DNA of 11,900 nt from Zoogloeaceae bacterium. Lineage in GTDB: Bacteria > Pseudomonadota > Gammaproteobacteria > Burkholderiales > Rhodocyclaceae. Below are positions 1-6,417 of this stretch, piece by piece; positions within the stretch are counted from its first letter, which is position 1, and the number at the start of each line of letters is the position of its first letter. A program made the position numbers and the translations under genes. Where the stretch lies: contig JAIRZG010000022.1 in assembly GCA_031267345.1 (NCBI GenBank), positions 1-11,900 of the forward strand. The letters are read 5' to 3'. A model generated the notes under the pieces. That model was not told where the DNA came from and did no database searches. It saw nothing but the letters and a program-made list of their open reading frames with translations.

Positions 1-129
1 CGCGATTCTACTCCGCTTCATGACGAGATGTTGGGGAAATTACAAAAAAATATGTAACTGCGTTGGGAAGCCTGGACGGGTTAAACCCCGTCATGCTCAT
101 GGCAAACGGAAACGCCGGAGCGTCGCGCC

Positions 130-152
130 CCCTTCCCCTTCAAGGGGAAGGG
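130..152. repeat. REP-like palindromic intergenic repeat
   Basis: A near-perfect palindrome with 11-base arms (CCCTTCCCCTT and AAGGGGAAGGG) around a single central C. It is followed by a G-rich stretch (CTGGGGATGGGG, about 153-164). Short repeats of this style are scattered between genes in many proteobacteria, which is general knowledge and not tested here. It lies just beyond the 3' end of the pyr operon, where it could also act as a transcript-end hairpin. The rest of 1-186 holds a weaker hairpin (75-92, GACGGG/CCCGTC arms) and no gene I can support. Confidence 0.6.
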
Positions 153-186
153 CTGGGGATGGGGTTGAGTCGCGCAGCAGCGCGAT

Positions 187-1461
187 TTACCGCGCCTCTA
201 CGAATGCCGGATTCCTGATCTCCGGCCACTGACCTCCGATCAGCGTGATTTTTGCTTTTCCGGTGAGTTCGCGTCCTGAAAAGGGCGTGTGTTTGCTGGC
301 GCTTTGCAGGGTTTTGGGGGTGACTTGCCAGGCTTCGTCGGGGGCGAACAGGCAGAGGTCGGCATTTGCGCCGACCGAGAGACAACCCAGATCGTTGCGT
401 CCCAGAATGGCGGCGGGGGCGGCGGTGAGGGGGGCGAGCGTGTTCATCAGCGGCAATTGCGCTTCGCGTCCCCATTGCAGGGCGAGCGGCAGCAGCAATT
501 CCAGTCCGGTCGCGCCGGGCTTGGCTTCGCCGAAGGGGAGCAGTTTGTCGTCGTGGGTGAGCGGCGTGTGATCCGAGCAGAGCGCGGTCACGCCCTGGGC
601 GACGCCTTGTCGCAGACCGTCGCGATCCTTCCTGCTGCGGAGCGGCGGATCAAAGCGGGCGAGGGTGTCGAAAAAGCCGATGTCCTGTTCGGAAAGGTGC
701 AGGTGGTGAATGCCGACATCGCAGGTGACGGCGACGCCTTCGGCCTGCGCTTTGGCGACCATGTTCATGCCGATGGCGGAAGAAATGCGGCGCAGGTGCA
801 GGCGCACGCCGGTATCGGCGGCGAGGGTGAGAAAAGTGGCGATGGCGACGGTTTCGGCGCTGACGGGAATGCCGGTCAAGCCCAGACGACTGGCGATTTC
901 GCCATCGTGCGCGAAGCCGTTTCTGGAAAGATAAAAGTCCTGCGGCTGCATCCAGATGGCAAAGCCGAAAGTGGCGGCGTATTCAAAGGCGCGCAGCAAC
1001 GCCTGGGTATCGAGCACCGGACGCCTGCCCTGCGAAAAGGCGACGCATCCGGCGGCGGCAAGTCCCGCCATTTCCGCCAGCCGCTCGCCATCCAGATTGC
1101 GGGTGAGCGCGCCCAGCGGCAGCAGACGCGCCAGACCCAGGTCGGCGGCTTCCTGCGCCAGGCGTTCAACCAGTTCTGGTTCATCGAGCGGCGGATTCAG
1201 GTCGGGCGGACAGATCAGGGTGGTGATGCCCCCCGCGATGGCGGCCTTGAGTTCGGTTTTGAGAGGAGCGGGGCGGGCGCAAAGGTCGATGAGGCCGGGG
1301 GCGACGACCAGCCCTGTCGCGTCAATTTCCCGCTCCGCCTGAAAATCCGCAGGTCGCGCGCCGACGTGGACGATTTTCCCGGCGGCGATAAACACATCGG
1401 CGGTCTGGTCAATCCGGTTTTTCGGGTCGACCACGCGCCCATTCTGGATGGTGATTTTCAT
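187..1461 (-). CDS. pyrC': PyrC', inactive dihydroorotase-like protein (aspartate carbamoyltransferase partner)
   Basis: A 424-residue amidohydrolase-fold protein of the dihydroorotase family. The family hallmark after the N-terminal beta domain should read D-x-H-x-H, but residues 59-63 read DLCAR, so both histidines are gone. The usual H-x-E-D motif is QPQD (172-175), and the histidine expected in the next zinc site is R225 (HLRRISS, 222-228). Only the late aspartate (SDH, 296-298) and the HH of IHHLHL (251-256) remain. It is therefore predicted to be catalytically dead. In Pseudomonas a similar PyrC' is required to assemble active PyrB dodecamers; that role is inferred here from synteny with pyrB. 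A true dihydroorotase must be encoded elsewhere. The ATG at 1461 was chosen because the family N-terminus (MKITIQNGRVVDP) starts there, with GGGAG about 11 bases upstream; longer reading starts lie in the hairpin-rich spacer. Confidence 0.93.
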   Translation of the reverse strand: MKITIQNGRVVDPKNRIDQTADVFIAAGKIVHVGARPADFQAEREIDATGLVVAPGLIDLCARPAPLKTELKAAIAGGITTLICPPDLNPPLDEPELVERLAQEAADLGLARLLPLGALTRNLDGERLAEMAGLAAAGCVAFSQGRRPVLDTQALLRAFEYAATFGFAIWMQPQDFYLSRNGFAHDGEIASRLGLTGIPVSAETVAIATFLTLAADTGVRLHLRRISSAIGMNMVAKAQAEGVAVTCDVGIHHLHLSEQDIGFFDTLARFDPPLRSRKDRDGLRQGVAQGVTALCSDHTPLTHDDKLLPFGEAKPGATGLELLLPLALQWGREAQLPLMNTLAPLTAAPAAILGRNDLGCLSVGANADLCLFAPDEAWQVTPKTLQSASKHTPFSGRELTGKAKITLIGGQWPEIRNPAFVEAR

Positions 1462-1488
1462 CGTAACGCAAGCTCCCATATATTTAAT

Positions 1489-1513
1489 CATCGCAAAGTA
1501 ATGCTTTGCGATG
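1489..1513. repeat. Perfect 10-bp hairpin upstream of pyrC'
   Basis: Arms CATCGCAAAG (1489-1498) and CTTTGCGATG (1504-1513) pair perfectly around the five-base loop TAATG. It sits 28 bases upstream of the pyrC' start, in the untranslated spacer between pyrB and pyrC'. It could act in the mRNA as a structure controlling pyrC' translation or stability, or be an operator; the sequence does not decide between these. Confidence 0.6.
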
Positions 1514-1523
1514 GTTCGATTTG

Positions 1524-1556
1524 CCAAAAACACGCGGCCAGGCCGCGCGTTTTTGG
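1524..1556. terminator. Bidirectional intrinsic terminator-like hairpin between pyrB and pyrC'
   Basis: The 16-base arms CCAAAAACACGCGGCC (1524-1539) and GGCCGCGCGTTTTTGG (1541-1556) pair with one A-C mismatch. The core CGCGGCC/GGCCGCG is very stable. Because the flanks are A-rich on the left and T-rich on the right, a GC stem is followed by a T run on either strand. In the direction of the pyr operon (leftward) it reads stem, then TGTTTTT. This would end or attenuate transcription after pyrB, before pyrC', which is unexpected if the two proteins form one complex. Confidence 0.65.
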
Positions 1557-1610
1557 GGGTAAAAGCGGGAAAAACCCTTCCTGTACGGATGGTTTTACCT
1601 TGTTCTTACC

Positions 1611-1643
1611 GGATGTAATTCAGGTTTCGCCTGAATTACATCC
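1611..1643. repeat. Perfect 14-bp hairpin in the pyrB-pyrC' spacer
   Basis: Arms GGATGTAATTCAGG (1611-1624) and CCTGAATTACATCC (1630-1643) are exact reverse complements around a five-base loop (TTTCG). There is no T run after it in the leftward direction, so it looks more like an mRNA-stabilising or regulatory structure than a terminator. Confidence 0.65.
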
Positions 1644-1654
1644 TCATACTGGGC

Positions 1655-1684
1655 TGGCAAAAAGTAGATTTTTACTTTTTGCCA
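1655..1684. repeat. 12-bp A/T-rich hairpin overlapping the pyrB stop codon
   Basis: Arms TGGCAAAAAGTA (1655-1666) and TACTTTTTGCCA (1673-1684) pair perfectly around GATTTT. The right arm encodes the last codons of pyrB (Asn-Gly-Lys-Lys) and the loop and arm contain its TAA stop, so coding sequence is part of the dyad. It is the first of four inverted repeats met by RNA polymerase leaving pyrB. Confidence 0.6.
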
Positions 1685-2634
1685 TTCAATATCCCCATGA
1701 CCGCCATGCGCACCGCAATGCCGAAGGTGACTTGATCGAGAATGACCGCCTGCGCGCCATCGGCGACAGTGGAATCAATTTCCACGCCCCGGTTCATCGG
1801 GCCGGGGTGCATGACGATGGCGTCAGGTTTCGCCAGCGCGAGCTTTTCGGGCGTCAGGCCGTAATGCCGGAAATATTCGCCAGCCGATGGCAACAACGCG
1901 CCGTTCATGCGTTCGTTTTGCAGACGCAGCATGATGACGACATCGCAATCGCGCAAGCCCTTTTCCATGTCGTGATACACCTTGACGCCCATGTTGGCGA
2001 GGTCGGCGGGCAACAGGGTTTGGGGGCCGATAGCGCGCACTTCTTTCGCGCCCAGCGTGGTCAGCGCGCAGATGTCGGAGCGGGCGACCCTGGAATGCAG
2101 GATGTCGCCGACGATGGCGACGGTCAGCGTCTCGAAATTTTGCTTGAAATGCCGGATGGTGTACATGTCGAGCAAGCCCTGGGTGGGATGGGCGTGGCGA
2201 CCGTCGCCCGCGTTGACCACGTGGATGTCGTCGTGCCCCATGCGGCGCAGATGTTCGGCGATCAGGTAGGGCGCGCCGGAGGCGGCGTGGCGCACCACGA
2301 ACATGTCGGCATGCATGGCGCAGAGATTGTCGATGGTGTCGAGCAGGGTCTCGCCCTTGGCGGTGGAAGAACGATTGATGTCGAGATTGATGACGTCGGC
2401 GGAAAGGCGTTTGGCGGCGATTTCAAAGGTGGTGCGGGTGCGGGTGGAGTTTTCAAAAAACAGGTTGAACACGCTCTTGCCGCGCAGGAGCGGCACTTTT
2501 TTCACTTCCCGATCCGCCAGTCCCAGAAAGGAGGCGGCGGTGTCGAGAATGTGCGTCAGCGCCTCGCGCGGCAGACCGTCGATGGAAAGCAGGTGGGTGA
2601 GTTCGCCTCTGGCGTTCAGTTGCGGGTTAGGCAT
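1672..2634 (-). CDS. pyrB: Aspartate carbamoyltransferase catalytic subunit
   Basis: A 320-residue enzyme that condenses carbamoyl phosphate with L-aspartate in the committed step of de novo pyrimidine synthesis (cytosol). Every family motif is visible: the carbamoyl-phosphate loop STRTRTTFE (63-71), the mobile-loop SSTAKGET (89-96), DGRHAHPTQ (144-152), HSRVARS (180-186), RLQNERM (237-243) and HPGPMNRG (276-283). Length is normal for the family. The ATG at 2634 follows a strong Shine-Dalgarno and overlaps the end of pyrR by 8 bases, implying coupled translation. A longer reading start lies inside pyrR and would add residues unlike the family. The presence of an inactive PyrC' downstream suggests the Pseudomonas-type assembly, with the two proteins forming a large complex; no pyrI regulatory subunit is seen. 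Confidence 0.97.
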   Translation of the reverse strand: MPNPQLNARGELTHLLSIDGLPREALTHILDTAASFLGLADREVKKVPLLRGKSVFNLFFENSTRTRTTFEIAAKRLSADVINLDINRSSTAKGETLLDTIDNLCAMHADMFVVRHAASGAPYLIAEHLRRMGHDDIHVVNAGDGRHAHPTQGLLDMYTIRHFKQNFETLTVAIVGDILHSRVARSDICALTTLGAKEVRAIGPQTLLPADLANMGVKVYHDMEKGLRDCDVVIMLRLQNERMNGALLPSAGEYFRHYGLTPEKLALAKPDAIVMHPGPMNRGVEIDSTVADGAQAVILDQVTFGIAVRMAVMGILNGKK

Positions 2635-3154
2635 GTTGTTCCACCTCCCAGAAAAGCAGTCCGGCCTCATTGCGGCTCAAGGTAAGCCCGGTGCTGCGCG
2701 GCAGTTGCAGATTCCAGACGCAGTAATTGGGCGCGACCGGCAATTCGCGGCAACCCCGGTCGGCGAGCACGGCGAGTTCGATGGCGGCGGGACGCCCGTA
2801 ATCAAACAGCTCGTTCAGGGCGGCGCGGGTAGTGCGTCCGGTGTAGAGCACGTCATCGACCAGAATCAGGCGGCGGTCGTTCACGTCAAACGGAATCTGT
2901 GTCGGGCGCACCTGCGGGTGCAAGCCTTTTTCCGCGAAATCGTCGCGGTAAAAGGAGATGTCGATCAATCCGGCGGCGTCGGCGAGTCCGAGCAATTCCG
3001 CCAGACGTTCGGCAATCCACGCGCCGCCGCTGAAAATACCGACCAGCGCCGCGTCAGGCGTGAGGCCGGGACGAATCAGATCGGCAAGCGCCCGGCATTG
3101 GGCTTCGGCGTCAGGCAGGGGAGAGAGCGGGGAGGCATTCATGGGAGAGGTCAT
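2627..3154 (-). CDS. pyrR: PyrR-type bifunctional pyrimidine regulator / uracil phosphoribosyltransferase
   Basis: A 175-residue phosphoribosyltransferase-fold protein. The PRPP-binding loop LILVDDVLYTGRT (96-108) is the classic PyrR/UPRT signature, and SFYRDDF (67-73) and PTQIPFD (84-90) match PyrR. In Gram-positives PyrR binds pyr mRNA to cause attenuation and also converts uracil plus PRPP to UMP. In proteobacteria with this gene order the regulatory role is less certain. The start is ambiguous: ATG codons at 3154 and 3142 both lie within the end of ruvX and neither has a clear Shine-Dalgarno, so translational coupling is likely. The longer ATG form is given; the alternative is 171 residues. 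It overlaps ruvX by up to 44 bases and pyrB by 8. Confidence 0.93.
   Translation of the reverse strand: MTSPMNASPLSPLPDAEAQCRALADLIRPGLTPDAALVGIFSGGAWIAERLAELLGLADAAGLIDISFYRDDFAEKGLHPQVRPTQIPFDVNDRRLILVDDVLYTGRTTRAALNELFDYGRPAAIELAVLADRGCRELPVAPNYCVWNLQLPRSTGLTLSRNEAGLLFWEVEQHA
2641..2648 (-). promoter_or_regulatory. Ribosome binding site of pyrB
   Basis: On the minus strand this reads GGGAGGTGG, ending six bases before the ATG at 2634. It lies inside the last codons of pyrR and fixes the pyrB start at 2634. Confidence 0.8.
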
Positions 3155-3563
3155 GAGGATGGTCAAACCAGGTTTGTAAAATCAGTTGCGCCGCCACCGC
3201 GTCCAGCATCGGCTTCATGCTTTTGGCGCTCTTTCCCGTTTCCCGCAAGCGGGTTTCGGCCTCGCGGGAAGTCAGGCGCTCGTCGGCTTCCTGCACCGGC
3301 AGCTTGAACCGCGCGGCGAGGCTTTGGGAGAAGCTGCGCGCGCGCGCTGTCATGACGTGCGCCGCGCTATCAATATGGACAGGGTGACCGACCAGCAAAA
3401 GTTCCGGCTGCCATTCGTCAATCAGACGGGCGATGGCGGTCAGGCGTGCGTCATCATTGCTGGTCTGAATCACGGTCAGCGGATGCGCCTGCAGCAGGGC
3501 GGTTTCTCCTACGGCGACGCCGGTGCGTTTTTCGCCAAAGTCGAAGGCAAGCACGGCGCCCAT
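3111..3563 (-). CDS. ruvX: RuvX/YqgF-family Holliday junction resolvase-like nuclease
   Basis: A 150-residue RNase H-fold protein. The N-terminal FDFGEKRTGVAVG (7-19) carries the first catalytic aspartate (D8). VGHP (58-61), DERLTS (94-99, acidic E95) and LDAVAAQLIL (120-129, D121) give the other acidic positions typical of YqgF. The family is implicated in processing of the 16S rRNA 5' end and was named as a putative Holliday junction resolvase; which applies here is not shown by sequence. The ATG at 3563 begins 4 bases after the yqgE stop, and an upstream TTG would add 13 residues not expected for the family. It sits in the conserved yqgE-ruvX-pyrR block. Confidence 0.94.
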   Translation of the reverse strand: MGAVLAFDFGEKRTGVAVGETALLQAHPLTVIQTSNDDARLTAIARLIDEWQPELLLVGHPVHIDSAAHVMTARARSFSQSLAARFKLPVQEADERLTSREAETRLRETGKSAKSMKPMLDAVAAQLILQTWFDHPHDLSHECLPALSPA

Positions 3564-3567
3564 GAAA

Positions 3568-4128
3568 TCAGGCGTGTCCGGCCACGTCGGAAAGCTGGGC
3601 AAAGCTCACGCCCAACATCTGCATGGCGGTCGGCAGACGGCTCTCCGGCGGTTGTCCGAAAAGCACCTCCGCGCTCGCCGGAACGGTAAGCCAGGCGTTT
3701 TGTCCCACTTCGGCTTCCAGTTGCCCCGCGCCCCAGCCCGCATAGCCCAGCATCATGATGATGTCTTTGGGTTCGCCGCTGGCGCTGATGGAGACGAGAA
3801 TATCCTTGGAACTGGTCAGCCCCACCTCGTCGGTGATGCGCATACTGGATTGCCATTCGCCGCGCGGACGATGCAGCACAAAGCCGCGATCCATCTGCAC
3901 CGGCCCGCCAAAATGCACTGGCGCCGCGCCGATTTCCTGCGTGTGCAGTTTCAGTTCGACCTTCTCAAAGAGTTTCGCCAGCGTCAGATCAAGCGGGCGA
4001 TTGACAATCACGCCCAGCGCGCCCTGCGGATTGTGCTCGCACACATAAATCATGGCGCGATTGAAATAGGGATCAACCATTGCGGGCATGGCGATCAAAA
4101 AATGATGGGTAAGGTTCAAGGGTTCCAT
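3568..4128 (-). CDS. yqgE: YqgE/AlgH family protein (UPF0301)
   Basis: A 186-residue protein beginning NLTHHFLIAMPAM, the invariant opening of the UPF0301/AlgH family. It also has YVCEHNPQGALGVIVNRPL (about 28-46), HFGGPVQMDRGFVLH (about 72-86) and a GYAGWGAGQLEAE stretch near 130. The biochemical role is not settled; AlgH was linked to alginate regulation in Pseudomonas. It is the first gene of the leftward operon and almost always precedes ruvX. The start was chosen at 4128 by family length, but an ATG at 4170 (200 residues) has a better Shine-Dalgarno (AAGGGA), whereas 4128 has none close by, so the true start may be 4170. Confidence 0.93.
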   Translation of the reverse strand: MEPLNLTHHFLIAMPAMVDPYFNRAMIYVCEHNPQGALGVIVNRPLDLTLAKLFEKVELKLHTQEIGAAPVHFGGPVQMDRGFVLHRPRGEWQSSMRITDEVGLTSSKDILVSISASGEPKDIIMMLGYAGWGAGQLEAEVGQNAWLTVPASAEVLFGQPPESRLPTAMQMLGVSFAQLSDVAGHA

Positions 4129-4184
4129 GACGTGGATTTTAACTGATTCCTGATGCCCGATCCCGGTCATTTGTCCCTTGATTA

Positions 4185-4239
4185 GCTTATAACAATCTTG
4201 TCTTTGTTCTTGCTTATTTGCCTGATACGGTAATAAGCA
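4185..4239. promoter_or_regulatory. Divergent control region with repeated GCTTAT motifs (candidate operator)
   Basis: The stretch between the divergent yqgE and cysK genes is clearly A/T-richer than its surroundings. It holds GCTTAT at 4185 and 4212 in direct orientation, and the inverted copy AATAAGC at 4232-4238. TGCTTATT (4211-4218) and AATAAGCA (4232-4239) form an 8-bp dyad separated by 13 bases, the geometry often seen for LysR-type regulators. A CysB-like regulator would make sense upstream of cysteine genes, but that is inference. I could not assign convincing -35/-10 boxes. Confidence 0.4.
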
Positions 4240-4273
4240 TTGCCGGGTTCCGGCGTTTTTTCTGGAGGGTGAC

Positions 4274-5245
4274 ATGAGTGTATTTAACGACAATATCCAG
4301 TCCGTCGGGCGCACACCGCTGGTGCGGCTGAATCGCATTACCGATGGCGCGGGAGCGACGGTGCTGGCGAAGATTGAAGGACAGAATCCGGCCTATTCGG
4401 TGAAAGACCGTATTGGCGTGGCCTTGATCGAGGATGCGGAAAAGCGCGGCATTCTGGGGCCGGGCAAGGACCTGGTGGAGCCGACTTCCGGCAATACCGG
4501 CATCGCGCTGGCCTATGTCGCGGCAGCCAAGGGCATCAAGCTGACGCTGACCATGCCGGAGACCATGAGCATTGAGCGCCGCAAATTGCAGGCGGCCTTT
4601 GGCGCGAAGCTGGTGTTGACCGAAGGCGCGAAGGGAATGCCGGGGGCGATTGCCAGGGCGACGGAAATCGCCGCCTCCGATCCCAAGTATGTGCTGTTGC
4701 AGCAATTCAAAAATCCCGCCAATCCGGCGATTCATGAGACGACGACCGGGCCGGAAGTCTGGGAGGACAGCAAGGGCGCGGTGGATGTGTTTGTCTCCGG
4801 CGTCGGCACGGGCGGTACGATTACCGGCGTTTCCCGCTATATCAAAAAGACCAGGGGCAAGGCGATTGTTTCCGTGGCGGTGGAACCGGCTTCCAGTCCG
4901 GTATTGACGCAGACGCGCGCCGGTCAGCCGGTACAGCCCGGCCCGCACAAGATTCAGGGCATCGGCGCGGGTTTCGTGCCGGATACGCTGGATTTGTCGC
5001 TGGTCGATGAAATCGAGCAGGTGACGAACGAGGAAGCCGTAGAATACGCGCGGCGTCTGATCCGTGAAGAAGGCATCCTTGCCGGCATTTCTTCCGGCGC
5101 GGCGGCGGCGGCGGCGGTGCGTCTGGCGAAACAGCCGAAGTACGCGGGCAAGACCATCGTGGTGGTGTTGCCGGATTCCGGCGAACGCTATTTGTCTTCG
5201 GTGTTGTTTGAAGGCGTGTTTGACGCCTCCGGCGTGGCGCTGTAG
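4274..5245 (+). CDS. cysK: Cysteine synthase A (O-acetylserine sulfhydrylase)
   Basis: A 323-residue PLP enzyme that makes L-cysteine from O-acetylserine and sulfide. The PLP lysine is K44 in YSVKDR (41-46). The asparagine loop TSGNTG (71-76), the phosphate-binding GTGGT (178-182), KIQGIGAGF (226-234) and SSGAA (273-277) all match CysK. Length and motif order fit CysK better than CysM. The start is set by GGAGG at 4264-4268, five bases before the ATG. It opens the plus-strand sulfur cluster and precedes a serine acetyltransferase, the same pairing (SrpG/SrpH) that accompanies SrpI in Synechococcus elongatus. An in-frame run of GGC repeats (about 5101-5115) encodes an alanine tract after SSGA; the family often has alanine-rich sequence here. 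Confidence 0.96.
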   Translation: MSVFNDNIQSVGRTPLVRLNRITDGAGATVLAKIEGQNPAYSVKDRIGVALIEDAEKRGILGPGKDLVEPTSGNTGIALAYVAAAKGIKLTLTMPETMSIERRKLQAAFGAKLVLTEGAKGMPGAIARATEIAASDPKYVLLQQFKNPANPAIHETTTGPEVWEDSKGAVDVFVSGVGTGGTITGVSRYIKKTRGKAIVSVAVEPASSPVLTQTRAGQPVQPGPHKIQGIGAGFVPDTLDLSLVDEIEQVTNEEAVEYARRLIREEGILAGISSGAAAAAAVRLAKQPKYAGKTIVVVLPDSGERYLSSVLFEGVFDASGVAL

Positions 5246-5253
5246 GCGTTGTC

Positions 5254-5284
5254 ACGCAGGGGCGACCACAGGTCGCCCCTGCGT
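5254..5284. repeat. Perfect 14-bp hairpin, dispersed-repeat type, between cysK and acetyltransferase
   Basis: Arms ACGCAGGGGCGACC (5254-5267) and GGTCGCCCCTGCGT (5271-5284) are exact reverse complements around ACA. It starts 9 bases after the cysK stop. On the plus strand it is followed by an A run, not T, so it is not a standard rightward terminator. The GGGGCGACC/GGTCGCCCC core resembles dispersed intergenic repeats of many proteobacteria; a diverged relative is at 9235-9260. It may protect the cysK mRNA 3' end and lower downstream expression. Confidence 0.7.
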
Positions 5285-5334
5285 AAAAAACGGATTATCG
5301 GATTTGGTCCCGTAAATTTTCTGGAGTTGTCCTG

Positions 5335-6318
5335 ATGACGCATACGTTCAACCGCTTGCCCGCCGTATCCGCTGATCCGGCGGAGGAAGAAGAACTCGCC
5401 GCGCGTCAGCGCCATCTGGACATACGCGGTATCGTCGGACAGTTGCGCGAGTTGCGGGTGCGTTCGCTGCAAACGCGGCAGCGCATCGGTCGACCGCCCA
5501 AATTGCCGTCGCGCAAGGCGCTGGAGAATGTGTTGGAGGGGCTTGCGGCGGCGCTGTTTCCCAATCGTCTGGGCGCGCCGGAATTGACGGACGAGGGTCT
5601 GGATTATTACGTCGGGCATACGCTGGATTTGCACTTGCGCGCGCTTTACCACGAGGTGCGGCGCGAGTTGCGCTTTGCCGCCAATCTCGCGCCGGAAAGT
5701 CATGCGGAAAATGCCCGCGCCGCCGAAATCATCGAAGCCTTCGCCGCGAGCCTGCCGCGTGTGCGCGCCCTTCTGGATACCGACATCGCCGCCGCCTATC
5801 AGGGCGATCCGGCCGCCCGAAGCGTCGATGAAGTGCTGGTCTGCTACCCCGGCATCAACGCCATTACGTATCATCGGCTGGCGCATGAGCTTTACAAACT
5901 TGATGTGCCGCTCGTGGCGCGCATCATTGCCGAAATCGCGCATTCCAATACCGGCATCGACATCCACCCCGGCGCTTCCATCGGCGGCAGTTTTTTCATC
6001 GATCATGGCACCGGCGTGGTGATCGGCGAGACGGCAATCATCGGCGAGCGGGTGCGGATTTATCAGGCCGTCACCCTGGGCGCCAAGCGTTTTCCGGTCG
6101 ATGAACACGGCAACCTGATTAAAGGCGGCGCGCGGCATCCCACCGTCGAGGATGACGTGGTGATTTACGCTGGCGCGACCATTCTCGGTCGCATCACCAT
6201 CGGGCGCGGTTCCTCCATCGGCGGCAGCGTCTGGCTCACCAAGAGTGTGCCGGAGCACAGCAACATCACGCAGGCGCTGGTTCGCAGCGACGAATTCGAC
6301 GCGGGCGGCGGCATATAA
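5335..6318 (+). CDS. epsC: Serine O-acetyltransferase (EpsC/SrpH type)
   Basis: A 327-residue enzyme that acetylates L-serine with acetyl-CoA to give O-acetylserine, the CysK substrate. Residues about 1-190 form a helical N-terminal domain with YYVGHTLDLH (91-100) and YPGINAITYH (171-180), as in the longer EpsC/SrpH branch. A left-handed beta-helix follows, with DIHPGASIG (209-217), the catalytic-type FIDHGTGVVIGET (221-233, H224), QAVTLGA (244-250) and hexapeptide repeats to about 300. The protein ends FDAGGGI, close to the GDGI-type tail by which CysE inserts its C-terminal isoleucine into the CysK active site, so a cysteine synthase complex with the upstream product is plausible. The start is supported by GGAG at 5323-5326. 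It lies between cysK and the encapsulin gene, like srpH in cyanobacteria. Confidence 0.94.
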   Translation: MTHTFNRLPAVSADPAEEEELAARQRHLDIRGIVGQLRELRVRSLQTRQRIGRPPKLPSRKALENVLEGLAAALFPNRLGAPELTDEGLDYYVGHTLDLHLRALYHEVRRELRFAANLAPESHAENARAAEIIEAFAASLPRVRALLDTDIAAAYQGDPAARSVDEVLVCYPGINAITYHRLAHELYKLDVPLVARIIAEIAHSNTGIDIHPGASIGGSFFIDHGTGVVIGETAIIGERVRIYQAVTLGAKRFPVDEHGNLIKGGARHPTVEDDVVIYAGATILGRITIGRGSSIGGSVWLTKSVPEHSNITQALVRSDEFDAGGGI

Positions 6319-6402
6319 AGTATTCGTCTAAACAAATACGAAAAGAGTATGTAACATCGCTTGCCACGGATGGAACAAATTTTGATTCTCACTTCACGTC
6401 AC

Positions 6403-6408
6403 AAGGAG
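6403..6408 (+). promoter_or_regulatory. Ribosome binding site of the encapsulin gene
   Basis: AAGGAG nine bases before the ATG at 6418. It fixes the encapsulin start there, excluding an in-frame upstream ATG at 6361. It is the strongest Shine-Dalgarno in the cluster, in keeping with a shell protein needed in many copies. Confidence 0.85.
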
Positions 6409-6417
6409 ACAGACGAC

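Noticed and set aside
1..21. Possible minus-strand gene start (ATG at 21-19) leaving the left edge
   Set aside because: Only seven codons are visible and there is no Shine-Dalgarno, so it cannot be told from chance.
75..92. GACGGG/CCCGTC hairpin as a terminator of the pyr operon
   Set aside because: The stem is only six base pairs and no T run follows in the leftward direction.
1489..1684. CRISPR array or integron attC cluster in the pyrB-pyrC' spacer
   Set aside because: The four dyads have unrelated arm sequences and uneven spacing, with no repeated unit and no attC consensus.
289..2685. 798-residue plus-strand open frame opposite pyrC' and pyrB
   Set aside because: It lies antisense to two genes with clear family motifs, runs through their intergenic hairpins, and its Gly/Arg/His-rich translation matches no family I recognise. 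Long antisense frames are expected in GC-rich genes.
5101..5115. GGC trinucleotide run in cysK as a phase-variation tract
   Set aside because: It is in frame, length changes would only alter an alanine tract, and the family often has alanines here.
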